A stretch of DNA of 64,000 nucleotides, from NCBI GenBank assembly GCA_947629455.1, contig CANRDT010000005.1, positions 1 through 64,000 of the forward strand, read 5' to 3'. Source of the DNA: an uncultured Ruminococcus sp. GTDB lineage: Bacteria > Bacillota > Clostridia > Oscillospirales > Ruminococcaceae. The translations under genes and the position numbers were made by a program. Below the pieces are notes generated by a model. It saw only the letters and a program-made list of their open reading frames with translations. It was not told where the DNA came from and did no database searches. Shown here one piece after another: positions 1-9,972 of this stretch (positions are counted from its first letter, which is position 1; every line of letters starts with the position of its first letter).

Positions 1-729
1 ATAATGACTCTTGCCATTGTAAATGTAGTAGGTTCTTCAATTGCAAGGGAAGCGGACAAGGTGTTCTACACTCTTGCAGGACCTGAAATTGCGGTGGCAA
101 CTACAAAGGCTTACAGCACCCAGCTTATTGTAAGTTATCTTCTTGCGGCAGAGTTTGGAAAAGTCAGAGGAGAGCTCACCGAAGAACAGTACCGCAATTA
201 CATAAAAGAGATACAGGATATCCCGGATAAAATACAGAAGATAATCGATGACAAAGAGCGTTTGCAGTGGTTTGCTGCGAAGTTTGCAAATTCACAGGAT
301 ATGTTTTTTATCGGCAGAGGGATAGATTATTCGGTAAGTCTTGAAGGCAGTCTGAAGATGAAGGAGATAAGCTACATTCATTCGGAAGCTTATGCTGCCG
401 GGGAACTGAAGCACGGGACTATTTCCCTGATAGACAAGGGGACGCTTGTTATCGGAGTCATTACCCAGGGTGAGCTGTACGAAAAGACGATAAGCAATCT
501 TGTGGAAGTCAAAAGCCGTGGGGCGTACCTCATGGGGCTTACGAGCTATGGAAATTACGCCATTGAGGACACTGTGGATTTTACGGTGTATATACCTAAG
601 ACCGACGATCATTTTACCGCAAGTCTTGCGGTCATACCCTTGCAGCTTCTGGGATACTACACCAGTGTTGCCCGCGGTCTTGATGTGGACAAACCGAGGA
701 ATCTGGCTAAGAGTGTGACGGTGGAGTGA
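1..729 (+). CDS. glmS: Glutamine-fructose-6-phosphate aminotransferase (isomerizing), C-terminal SIS part; 5' end outside window
   Basis: Translation ...AGPEIAVATTKAYSTQL...GRGIDYSVSLEGSLKMKEISYIHSEAYAAGELKHGTISLI...KPRNLAKSVTVE is characteristic of GlmS. Confidence 0.95.
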   Translation: MMTLAIVNVVGSSIAREADKVFYTLAGPEIAVATTKAYSTQLIVSYLLAAEFGKVRGELTEEQYRNYIKEIQDIPDKIQKIIDDKERLQWFAAKFANSQDMFFIGRGIDYSVSLEGSLKMKEISYIHSEAYAAGELKHGTISLIDKGTLVIGVITQGELYEKTISNLVEVKSRGAYLMGLTSYGNYAIEDTVDFTVYIPKTDDHFTASLAVIPLQLLGYYTSVARGLDVDKPRNLAKSVTVE

Positions 730-768
730 GGCAGAAAGATCCAATAAATTTTGAAGGGAGTGAATAAA

Positions 769-1351
769 TTGGTTGAGCTTGAAACTGTTGAAATTGAACA
801 ACCGAAGATCCATGTTGTGCAAGACAATATATAATTTAAGCCGAATCCGGTTTATGACTTCTTTAAAAGGGTGTTTGACATTGTTGTGGCGGTGATTTGT
901 TTACCTTTCTACATTATTGTCACTTCTGCAACTATTATTGATAATTTTAAAAATCCATTTTGGTTCAGTAGTGGATAGGATATAAAGATAAAACATTTAA
1001 AATGATTAAATTCAGAAGAATGTAGACTGACGTAGCTTCTCTAAGGATTGATTTGATGGAGCAAAACGAATATGAAAGTGTCCATTTTAAGATGGAAAAT
1101 GACCTGCAGTTTACTAATATCAGAAAATTTTTAAAGCGTACTTTGTTGGATGAAATCACGCAGGCTGTGAATATTTTAACAGGTTCTATATCAGTCATTG
1201 AGCCTCGCGCCTTCGTAAAATCGAAACAAGATTAGCTGCATTCTGACAGGTCTTGTGTTAAGTCGGGATTGTATTGCTATTGGCAGATCGCCGATACTAC
1301 TAAGATGTCTGATGAGGAGCAGCTGGAGTTGGATTATCGATACTTAAGATA
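769..1351 (+). pseudogene. Decayed initiating bacterial sugar transferase (undecaprenyl-phosphate sugar phosphotransferase family)
   Basis: Three-frame reading gives fragments VYDFFKRVFDIVVAVICLPFYIIV, NDLQFTNIRKFLKRTLLDEITQAVNILTGSISVIEPR and VKSGLYCYWQIADTTKMSDEEQLELDYRYL, matching family motifs in order but interrupted by stops and frameshifts. Confidence 0.75.
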
Positions 1352-1417
1352 ACGGTCGGTTTCAACTGAATTTAAAATAATCGAAATTACAATTTTGACA
1401 GTTATTAAAGGGAAAAA

Positions 1418-2542
1418 TTGTTGAGCAAGGAGAATGATTTAGTGCCTATTCGTGTTGCGCAGGTAGTTGGGAAAATGGTAAACGGCGGTGTTGAAGCGGT
1501 AGTGATGAATTACTACCGGCACATTGACCGGGAAAAAGTGCAGTTTGATTTTATTGTTGATGAGGATTCAACGGTTATCCCGAGGGAAGAAATCGAATCG
1601 CTCGGCGGACGAGTTTTCATCGTACCGCCGTATCAAAAATTGAACAAATACATACCTGCACTGATAAAATTATTCAAAGAAAACAGGTACAAAATTGTAC
1701 ATTCACATATAAATACGCTCAGCGTTTTTCCGCTTTTTGCAGCGAAATGCGCAGGTGTTCCCGTGCGGATAGCGCACAATCATTCAACTGCGGCGCCGGG
1801 CGAATGGAAGAAGAATATTTTGAAATATACACTGCGCCCCTTTGCAAAAGTTTTTGCCACACATTATGCGGCGTGTTCAAAATATGCAGCTGAATGGCTG
1901 TTCGGCAAAAAAACAGTTGCACAGGGGAAAGTGAAAATTTTCAATAACGCTATCGACCTTGACAAATTTAAATTTGACGAGAATGTACGAAATGAAGTCC
2001 GCAAAGAGCTTGGAATTGAAGATAAATTTGTGATAGGTCATGTAGGAAGGTTTTGTTACCAGAAAAATCAGGAATTTTTGATAGATGTTTTTGCGGAAGT
2101 TTACAAGAAAAATCCAAATGCGGTTTTGCTGTTGATCGGCGAAGGTGAGGATAAAAAGAAAATTGAGCAGAAAGTCCATGATATGAAACTCAAAAACGTT
2201 ATGTTTTTAGGCAACAGAAATGATGTTGACAGACTTTATAATGCTATGGATGTGTTTGTTCTGCCGTCGAGGTATGAGGGATTACCTGTTGTTGGGGTTG
2301 AAGCGCAGGTTAACGGACTGCCGTGTTTGTTGTCGGATAAGATGACTAAGGAAACGAAAATGACGGAGAATGCGGAGCTTTTATGTGTGGAAGAGGGGCT
2401 TGAAAAATGGGCGGATTCAATTTTGAATAAGATCAATTTACCGAGAAATAAAAACGGATATAGAAATCTTATTGAAAATGGATTTTCAATTAAAGAACGT
2501 GTTTGTAGATTAGCCGATTATTATGAAAGGATATCAAAGTGA
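1418..2542 (+). CDS. Glycosyltransferase family 4-like protein
   Basis: GT-B fold signatures: VVGKMVNGGVEAVVMNYYRHID, VIGHVGRFCYQKNQEFLIDVF, VLPSRYEGLPVVGVEAQVNGLP. Confidence 0.9.
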   Translation: MLSKENDLVPIRVAQVVGKMVNGGVEAVVMNYYRHIDREKVQFDFIVDEDSTVIPREEIESLGGRVFIVPPYQKLNKYIPALIKLFKENRYKIVHSHINTLSVFPLFAAKCAGVPVRIAHNHSTAAPGEWKKNILKYTLRPFAKVFATHYAACSKYAAEWLFGKKTVAQGKVKIFNNAIDLDKFKFDENVRNEVRKELGIEDKFVIGHVGRFCYQKNQEFLIDVFAEVYKKNPNAVLLLIGEGEDKKKIEQKVHDMKLKNVMFLGNRNDVDRLYNAMDVFVLPSRYEGLPVVGVEAQVNGLPCLLSDKMTKETKMTENAELLCVEEGLEKWADSILNKINLPRNKNGYRNLIENGFSIKERVCRLADYYERISK

Positions 2543-3729
2543 AAAAAATTGCAATAGTTTCCTGTTATTTTAAACATAATTATGGCAGTATGCTTCAGGC
2601 ATATGCAACACAAAAAATTCTGGATAAGCTCGGTTATGAAAATGAAACGATAAATATATCGGGTTTTAATTCAGAATTAAAAAAAGAAAAAATTAAATAT
2701 TTTGCAAAAGCATCACTGACATCTGATATTTTACTGTCTAAAATCGGCATGGCTAAAAATGTTTTATATAAAAAGTTAGTGAAAAACAATTACACTGCCA
2801 AAGTAAAATTACGGGATAAAAAATTTGATGATTTTAAAAATAAATATTTTAGATTATCCGAGCAATTTTCTTCAAAAAAAGAGCTTTCAGATAAGTGCGC
2901 TGAAAAATATTCCACGGTGATCGTCGGAAGTGATCAGTTATGGCTGCCGGGAAATATTGAGGCAGATTACTATACCTTGAATTTTGTTCCGAAAACTATA
3001 AACACAATCGCTTATGCTACCAGTTTTGGGCAGTCTTCTATACCGCGCGATTCTGCAAAAAAGGCATCTTGTTTCTTAAAGAAAATCAAGCATATTAGTG
3101 TAAGAGAAGAATCAGGGAAGAAGTTGGTAAAACAGTTTGTTGGCCGTGACGTTCCGGTTGTCTGTGATCCTACACTCCTTTTTACCGGAGAAGAGTGGTT
3201 GAATATCCGGCAGCAGGAATCAATTGTAAAAGGCAAATATATCCTTTGTTATTTCTTGGGTAATAATCCACCTCATCGGGAGTTTGCAACTAGGCTAAGA
3301 AAAGAAACGGGATACAAAATCGTGGCGCTTACACATCTTGATGAATATATAAAAAGTGATGTGGGGTATGCTGATGAGACACCATATGATATTGATCCTG
3401 TGGATTTTCTGCATTTGATAAGAAACGCTGAATATGTTTGTACAGATTCTTTTCACTGTACAGTGTTTTCCATTCTCTTCAAAAGAGATTTTTATACGTT
3501 TCGTCGATATAACAGAAATACAAGGCAGTCAACGAATACTCGTCTTGATACATTGTTCAAGATTGTGGGTATTGAAGGAAGATTGCTAACTGGAGATGAG
3601 AATATTGCAGATTGTATAAGAATTAAGACAGACTTTGATGAAGTATATAAAAAATTAGACATCGTAAGACAGCAGTCATTTGATTATTTAAAAAGAGCAT
3701 TACAAGATGAAGGGAGTACAGATTTGTGA
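2539..3729 (+). CDS. Polysaccharide pyruvyl transferase family protein
   Basis: KIAIVSCYFKHNYGSMLQAYATQKIL, VIVGSDQLWLPG, VCTDSFHCTVFSILF. Confidence 0.88.
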   Translation: MKKIAIVSCYFKHNYGSMLQAYATQKILDKLGYENETINISGFNSELKKEKIKYFAKASLTSDILLSKIGMAKNVLYKKLVKNNYTAKVKLRDKKFDDFKNKYFRLSEQFSSKKELSDKCAEKYSTVIVGSDQLWLPGNIEADYYTLNFVPKTINTIAYATSFGQSSIPRDSAKKASCFLKKIKHISVREESGKKLVKQFVGRDVPVVCDPTLLFTGEEWLNIRQQESIVKGKYILCYFLGNNPPHREFATRLRKETGYKIVALTHLDEYIKSDVGYADETPYDIDPVDFLHLIRNAEYVCTDSFHCTVFSILFKRDFYTFRRYNRNTRQSTNTRLDTLFKIVGIEGRLLTGDENIADCIRIKTDFDEVYKKLDIVRQQSFDYLKRALQDEGSTDL

Positions 3730-4931
3730 TAGAGATAAAAGATAAACAAGATTGTTGTGGCTGCTCGGCTTGTTCGGCTGCTTGTCAAAAAAATTGTATA
3801 GTTATGACCGAGGATGAAGAGGGCTTTAAATATCCGAAAATCGATACTTCAAAATGCATTAACTGCGGTCAATGTGAAAAGGCTTGCCCTATCATAAACA
3901 AAAATGAAGAAAAGCCTTTTGCGCAAAAAGGTTATGTTGTGCAGCATAAAAATGCAAAAATACTTAAAGAAAGCACTTCGGGCGGTGCTTTTACTGCAAT
4001 TGCTTCTTATGTTATAAAACAAGGCGGAGTAGTTTTCGGTGCGACATTTGATGAAAAATTAAATGTTGTTCATATATATGCAGAAAAAATTGACGAGCTT
4101 GCAAAATTCAGAAACAGCAAGTACGTTCAAAGCGATATGGGTAATTCTTTTCGACTTGCGAAGAAATTTTTGCAAAGCGGAAGATTGGTATGTTTTAGCG
4201 GAACGCCTTGTCAGATAGAAGGGCTCAAATGTTTTCTGCAAAAAAATTATGATAATTTAATAACTATAGATGTGGTGTGCAGAGCTGTTCCCAGCCCAAT
4301 GATTTTAAAAAAATATATAAAAATGCAAAATAAAAAAACGGCTTCCGGTATTTTTAATATAAGATTCAGAGATAAAACTAAAGGATATAAATATTCCGCT
4401 TTGAATTTATATGATAAAAACAATGTATCATTATATCATAATGGCATTGATACCGACCCGTATTTGCGTGCATTTTTTTCTAATATCTGTGACAGACCTT
4501 CTTGCTATCATTGCGCTTTTAAAAAGCGTTATAGAGAGTCAGACATCACCATATGGGATTGCTTTGAGGTAGATGAGATGTTCCCGGAGGCTGACAATGA
4601 CAGGGGTGCGACAAAGGTGCTTATACATAGTCAAAACGGAAGAAATATTTTTGATAAAATAAGTGGTCAATTAATTTTTACCTCTTTACCATTGGATAAA
4701 CTGTTAAACAATTCAAAGGAAATGGTATGTTCTGTTCCGATGAATCCGAAAAGAAAAGAATTTTTAGAAGATGCAAAAAAATATGACGATAAAGAGCTTT
4801 TTGATAAATATTTTCCAATCACATTTATGACGCTGTTTGAAAAATATGTAAGGCTTATTTCAGGTGAATTTGGGGTTTATAAATATATCAGAAAAGTCTA
4901 TAGAAAACTTTTTGGAGAAAGAAAAAGGTGA
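3726..4931 (+). CDS. Coenzyme F420 hydrogenase/dehydrogenase beta-subunit family protein with 4Fe-4S clusters
   Basis: CCGCSACSAACQKNCI and CINCGQCEKACPI ferredoxin motifs; KESTSGGAFTAIA; CFSGTPCQIEGLK. Confidence 0.88.
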   Translation: MIEIKDKQDCCGCSACSAACQKNCIVMTEDEEGFKYPKIDTSKCINCGQCEKACPIINKNEEKPFAQKGYVVQHKNAKILKESTSGGAFTAIASYVIKQGGVVFGATFDEKLNVVHIYAEKIDELAKFRNSKYVQSDMGNSFRLAKKFLQSGRLVCFSGTPCQIEGLKCFLQKNYDNLITIDVVCRAVPSPMILKKYIKMQNKKTASGIFNIRFRDKTKGYKYSALNLYDKNNVSLYHNGIDTDPYLRAFFSNICDRPSCYHCAFKKRYRESDITIWDCFEVDEMFPEADNDRGATKVLIHSQNGRNIFDKISGQLIFTSLPLDKLLNNSKEMVCSVPMNPKRKEFLEDAKKYDDKELFDKYFPITFMTLFEKYVRLISGEFGVYKYIRKVYRKLFGERKR

Positions 4932-4999
4932 AAAATGCAGGTAAAATTATAATTTAATCATTTGATTCTATACTTTGATTATTTATATAGGGAGAAAAT

Positions 5000-6307
5000 A
5001 TGTTAGTATTTATATTTTTTGGAACGATACTTTATGCTTTTATAAAATTTACAAATATAGAAAAAATAAGAGAATACCTATTTTCTTTAACTATTATTTT
5101 TTGCTTATTTTTCTTTTCATCAAATGAGCCAATATTCGGAATACAGTTATATATCTATTCAATGTTGCTGAGTATAGCTCTTTCTATTTTCTCGTGTAAA
5201 AAAGTAAATAAAAATGTTTTTTTGTCAACAGTCATTCTATTTTCATGTTTAGCTATTCCTATATTTGAAATTGCTATGGGTTCTATTAATCAAAAATATT
5301 TGATTTTAAAAACAAGTAATACAGATGTTATGAATATAAACAGTGAATTACGAGTGCCAACATTTAATTTTACTATATTTAAACATTTTATGTATTTTTT
5401 TATATATATTCTTTTTGTGGTTTTAAATGCCGATCTATATAGATCAGAGTTATTCTTATCGAAAATTATAGCAAAGGTATGTGCTATATTTAAAATTTTA
5501 ATATCACTAATAATTGTTGAATGGTCCATAGTAAATATTCTTGGCGGATACAATGATCGTAGTCTTATGGATTTTATTTTTTCCTTAAATGGCGTTAATC
5601 AAAAAACAAATTGGTACGGATGGGGAAGTTATAATGTAGCTTTATGGTTCACCGAGCGGTCAAATTTTTTTATTATAGCTATATATTATTTGATTTTATT
5701 AAATAAGAATGATATCTCAAGAAAAGATTGGAAATGGATAATTCTTTCTGCCGTAGCGTGCTATTGTACAGGATCAAGCAGTGCTTTGGTTATTTTTGTT
5801 CTATATATTTTACTTCAGGGATCAATAATTATATTTAAGACTAGAAGAGTAAAAACATATCTAATTTACAGTGTGGTATTTCTCTTTGCTGCAATTACTT
5901 TGTATAAATTTTATCCTGTGTTTTCTCCAAAAATTTTAAGTTTTATTAATAATAAAAGTGAGTGGAGTTCCTCCCATTTTCGTATGCAGTCAATAGAATA
6001 TGGTTTGAAAGCTTTTGCTTCAAGACCTTTTTTAGGTGTAGGAATTGGAACTGTATTTGCACATAGTATGTTGGTACAAACATTATCTAATATAGGTTTA
6101 ATAGGTTTATATTTTACATTATACATTCATCAAAAAGTATGTCCGATATGTTTAAATAAGTTTCAAAAAATTGTCGGAATATTCTTCTTTATATTTATAA
6201 GTTTCGGAACATTTATGTTTCAGCACTTTTCTTCGCCTATTATAATTACATTTTTTCTAATATCTCATATGAAAGGGGAAATTTTAAATGCAAGAGCGGA
6301 TTCCTAA
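5000..6307 (+). CDS. O-antigen/polysaccharide polymerase-like membrane protein (Wzy-type)
   Basis: Hydrophobic multi-TM protein with C-terminal FASRPFLGVGIGTVFAHSMLVQTLSNIGLIGL (Wzy_C-like) inside a polysaccharide cluster. Confidence 0.75.
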   Translation: MLVFIFFGTILYAFIKFTNIEKIREYLFSLTIIFCLFFFSSNEPIFGIQLYIYSMLLSIALSIFSCKKVNKNVFLSTVILFSCLAIPIFEIAMGSINQKYLILKTSNTDVMNINSELRVPTFNFTIFKHFMYFFIYILFVVLNADLYRSELFLSKIIAKVCAIFKILISLIIVEWSIVNILGGYNDRSLMDFIFSLNGVNQKTNWYGWGSYNVALWFTERSNFFIIAIYYLILLNKNDISRKDWKWIILSAVACYCTGSSSALVIFVLYILLQGSIIIFKTRRVKTYLIYSVVFLFAAITLYKFYPVFSPKILSFINNKSEWSSSHFRMQSIEYGLKAFASRPFLGVGIGTVFAHSMLVQTLSNIGLIGLYFTLYIHQKVCPICLNKFQKIVGIFFFIFISFGTFMFQHFSSPIIITFFLISHMKGEILNARADS

Positions 6308-7073
6308 AATAATTCACTATTGTTGGTTTGGTGGAAATCCTTTACCTGAATTAGCTATTAAATGTATTGAAAGCTGGAAAAAATATTGCCCGGATTACAA
6401 AATTATTCAGTGGGACGAGTCAAATTTCAATATAGACTATAATCAATATACTCGTGAAGCTTATGATGCAAAAAAATGGGCATTTGTATCTGATGTAGCG
6501 CGTTTGTATGCACTTGTTACCTGTGGCGGAGTTTACATGGATACAGATGTAGAAATAATTCGGCCAATTGATGATATTTTGTGTTATAATGCAGTATCCG
6601 GATTTCAACATTTAAATACAATACCTACTGCACTTATGGCTTGCGAAAAGGGTTTTACTCTTTTTGATGAATTTTTGCACGACTATGATGATACGCATTT
6701 TTTGCTTTCAAACGGTGAATTTGATTTGACAACAAATGTTACTAGAATGACTAATATCTGTTTAAAATATGGTTTTATTCCAAATAGTCGCGAACAAACA
6801 ATAAGAGAGTTTAAATTGTTTCCTCCGGATTATTTTTGCCCTAAAAATCCCGACACAGGTGAGATTAACATAACAAAAAATACGTATGCAATACATCATT
6901 TTGATGCTTCATGGAAATCTGATGCGGAACGAAAGGCTATTTTGTTTGCAGTGAAATATTCTAAGGTTTTACCTATTAATTTACTTAAGTTTATCGGAAC
7001 TATAATGTATGGGGATCCGAAAACCGCTATAAAGAAAGCAAAAAGTTATTTATTCAGAAAAAAAGGAAGATGA
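6288..7073 (+). CDS. Glycosyltransferase, GT32/capsular polysaccharide synthesis family
   Basis: IPKIIHYCWFGGNPLPELAIKCIESWKKYCPDYKIIQWDESNF and DVARLYALVTCGGVYMDTDVEI. Confidence 0.92.
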   Translation: MQERIPKIIHYCWFGGNPLPELAIKCIESWKKYCPDYKIIQWDESNFNIDYNQYTREAYDAKKWAFVSDVARLYALVTCGGVYMDTDVEIIRPIDDILCYNAVSGFQHLNTIPTALMACEKGFTLFDEFLHDYDDTHFLLSNGEFDLTTNVTRMTNICLKYGFIPNSREQTIREFKLFPPDYFCPKNPDTGEINITKNTYAIHHFDASWKSDAERKAILFAVKYSKVLPINLLKFIGTIMYGDPKTAIKKAKSYLFRKKGR

Positions 7074-7080
7074 ATGTTTA

Positions 7081-7612
7081 ATGAACAAAATGTGTAAAAA
7101 TCGTGGGGGGGGTAAACGGCTTAATAGCAATTTTTTGTGGCTATATTTTGACCCTCATTAAAAAAATAAACACTTATTGCATTAAGCGATATAATACATA
7201 TAAATTTCAAAAATATAACCCTGAGTTATTATTTATAGGTGCTGATGTTAAATGCGATAATCCCAAAAATATTGTTATTGGTAAAAATTCATATATTAAC
7301 GGTGGAATGCTTTGTGCCTCTGATGGCAAAATTGTGATTGGTGATAATTGCATGATATCATTTAATGTGCATATAAGAACCGATATGCATATTCATGATT
7401 CAATTGAGATTCCTATGATCAAGCAAGGTGTATCTTCTAAAGATATAGTAATTGGAGATGATGTGTGGATCGGATTTGGAGTGCAAATCATGCCGGGTGT
7501 TCACATTGCTGATGGCTGTATAATTGGTGCCGGTGCTGTTGTAACACATGATTGTGAACCATATAGCGTATATGGTGGAGTTCCTGCTAAATTAATAAAT
7601 AGACGAAAATGA
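7081..7612 (+). CDS. Hexapeptide-repeat (LbH) acyltransferase; the ATG at 7081 is out of frame because of a G8 tract (annotated ORF begins at GTG 7103)
   Basis: IVIGKNSYINGGMLCASDGKIVIGDNCMISFNVHIRTD...IVIGDDVWIGFGVQIMPGVHIADGCIIGAGAVVTHDCEPYSVYGGVPAKLI; RBS-like AAAGGAAG precedes the ATG at 7081. Confidence 0.85.
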
Positions 7613-7627
7613 ATTTGGAGTATTAAA

Positions 7628-8623
7628 ATGAATAGATATCAATTTTATTATATAAAATCATATGGTATGCTGACCGCAAACCAGGATAAAATATTTAATG
7701 ATTGGGAAAATGATTCGCGTGTTAAATCGATTGAAACTAATCCAACCGGTAAAAATAAAATTTTATTTATTTTGAAAAAAATACATTTTTCACGAAAGCT
7801 AAACGCCAAGTTTTCTCTACCATTTAAAAAGATATGGGGAGATGCCTTGAAAACTGTAGATTTGGATAAATCAAAAATAAATATCATTCTTATACCTCAT
7901 GGGGTACTTTCATATGTTGATTTTGATTATCTACAGAAGGAAAAAAATCATTGTAATATAAAATGCTGTCTTATTCTTTTAGACTATTGGGATTCAATAT
8001 ATTCCGCAAGAGCGCGTGAAACAGTAAAAAAAGGTGTTTTTGATTATATATTTACTTTTGACCCTAATGATGCTCAAAAATATAATTTTATTTTTTATGA
8101 TACGCCATATTCTGTTTTGCTGAATAAAAAGCCCAAAATAATTGAATTGGATCTGTATTTTGTAGGAAATGCTAAAAAACGTATTTCGTTATTGCATAAA
8201 GTTTATTTTGATGCAAAATCAAATGAAATAAAGATGAAATTCCGTATATCTCAAGTTAAAGCAAAAGATAAGCTTGATGATGGTATTATATTATATAATA
8301 AACCGATAGATTATCCTGCATCATTACAAGAAATGATTAAAGCTAATTGCATATTAGAAATAATGGATCCGGGTCAATCAGGTGCTACTCTGCGCTACTA
8401 CGAAGCTGTCTGCTACAACAAAAAATTGTTGACTAACAATAAAAACGTAGTAAATTTGCCGTTTTATGATTCACAGTATATGAAGGTCTTTGAAACACCG
8501 GAGGACATCGATTGGGAATGGGTGAAGGAGCGTATTCCGGTAGATTATCATTATGACGGAAGGTTTTCACCTAAAAATATATTGGATCACATCATTTCTA
8601 TAATGGAAAAAGATAATTTATAA
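7628..8623 (+). CDS. Putative glycosyltransferase-like protein of the polysaccharide locus
   Basis: Complete ORF in operon context; C-terminal ILEIMDPGQSGATLRYYEAVCYNKKLLTNNKNV is glycosyltransferase-like. Confidence 0.55.
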   Translation: MNRYQFYYIKSYGMLTANQDKIFNDWENDSRVKSIETNPTGKNKILFILKKIHFSRKLNAKFSLPFKKIWGDALKTVDLDKSKINIILIPHGVLSYVDFDYLQKEKNHCNIKCCLILLDYWDSIYSARARETVKKGVFDYIFTFDPNDAQKYNFIFYDTPYSVLLNKKPKIIELDLYFVGNAKKRISLLHKVYFDAKSNEIKMKFRISQVKAKDKLDDGIILYNKPIDYPASLQEMIKANCILEIMDPGQSGATLRYYEAVCYNKKLLTNNKNVVNLPFYDSQYMKVFETPEDIDWEWVKERIPVDYHYDGRFSPKNILDHIISIMEKDNL

Positions 8624-8638
8624 TACAAGAGGGAAAAA

Positions 8639-9733
8639 ATGAAAAAAATAATGCTCGTCTTCGGCACGCGTCCCGAAGCAATAAAAATGTGTCCGTTAGT
8701 AAACGAATTGAAAAAACATTCGGAATTAAAAACAATAGTCTGCGTAACCGGACAGCATAGGAGTATGCTCGATCAGGTGCTTGAAGCGTTTAATGTCGTG
8801 CCGGATTATGACCTTTCTATAATGAAGGACAAGCAGACGCTGTTTGATATAACGGCAAATATTTTGCTAAAAATAAAAGACGTTCTCGAAGAAGTAAAAC
8901 CTGATGTTGTGCTTGTTCATGGTGATACTTCCACAACATTTGTTACCGCGCTTGCCTGCTTTTATATGCAAATACCTGTAGGTCATGTGGAAGCAGGACT
9001 GCGTACATATAACATTTATTCTCCTTATCCGGAGGAATTCAATCGTCAGGCGGTCAGCATTATCAGCAGGTATAATTTTGCGCCGACAGAGCTTTCAAAG
9101 CAAAATCTTATTAAAGAGGGCAAGGATGAAAGTACGATCTTCGTGACCGGAAATACCGCTATTGATGCACTTAAAACAACAGTCCGTGACGATTATTCCC
9201 ACCCCGAACTTGACTGGGCAAAAGGCAGCCGACTGATAATGATAACAGCTCATCGGCGTGAAAATTTAGGCGAACCCATGCAGCATATGTTCAAAGCGAT
9301 AAAGCGTGTTATGGATGAATTTGACGATGTGAAAGCAATTTACCCGATACATATGAACCCTGTTGTGCGTGAAACGGCAAATTTAATTCTAGGAAATGAT
9401 GAAAGAATACATATTATCGAACCGCTTGACGTGCTGGATTTTCACAATTTTCTTGCAAGAAGCTATATGATCCTGACTGACAGCGGCGGGATACAGGAAG
9501 AAGCTCCGAGTCTTGGAAAGCCTGTGCTTGTAATGCGTGATACAACGGAACGTCCGGAGGGAATTGCCGCAGGAACTCTTAAACTTGTCGGAACGAGCGA
9601 AGAAACGATCTACACGGAATTTAAACGGCTGCTGACTGACAAGGCAGCTTATGATGCTATGGCGAAAGCAAGCAATCCTTACGGAGATGGTCGTGCGTGT
9701 GAGAGGATAGCAAGTGTCATTATTTTTAAATAA
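8639..9733 (+). CDS. wecB: UDP-N-acetylglucosamine 2-epimerase (non-hydrolysing)
   Basis: VFGTRPEAIKMCPLV, HVEAGLRTYNIYSPYPEEFNRQ, TAHRRENLGEPMQHMFKAI, LTDSGGIQEEAPSLGKPVLVMRDTTERPEG. Confidence 0.96.
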   Translation: MKKIMLVFGTRPEAIKMCPLVNELKKHSELKTIVCVTGQHRSMLDQVLEAFNVVPDYDLSIMKDKQTLFDITANILLKIKDVLEEVKPDVVLVHGDTSTTFVTALACFYMQIPVGHVEAGLRTYNIYSPYPEEFNRQAVSIISRYNFAPTELSKQNLIKEGKDESTIFVTGNTAIDALKTTVRDDYSHPELDWAKGSRLIMITAHRRENLGEPMQHMFKAIKRVMDEFDDVKAIYPIHMNPVVRETANLILGNDERIHIIEPLDVLDFHNFLARSYMILTDSGGIQEEAPSLGKPVLVMRDTTERPEGIAAGTLKLVGTSEETIYTEFKRLLTDKAAYDAMAKASNPYGDGRACERIASVIIFK

Positions 9734-9798
9734 TTTGTTACGTTAATATTAGATTTGAAAAATAAAATCAATATAATATCTATAGTTTCAATCCCCGG

Positions 9799-9972
9799 TA
9801 TATGAAGGTATTTGAAAAGCCTGAGGATATCGACTGGGAATGGGTGAAGGAGCGTATTACCGTGGATTATCACTATGATGGAAGGTTTTCGCCGAGGCAT
9901 CTTATAGACAAAATAATCGAGCTTGAAGAGGAGAGAGAAAAAAAGAAGAATGGCGAAAAAGAAAATAACTGA
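9799..9972 (+). pseudogene. C-terminal remnant of a paralogue of the 7628-8623 gene
   Basis: YMKVFEKPEDIDWEWVKERITVDYHYDGRFSPRHLIDKII versus YMKVFETPEDIDWEWVKERIPVDYHYDGRFSPKNILDHII; no start or upstream body. Confidence 0.85.
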
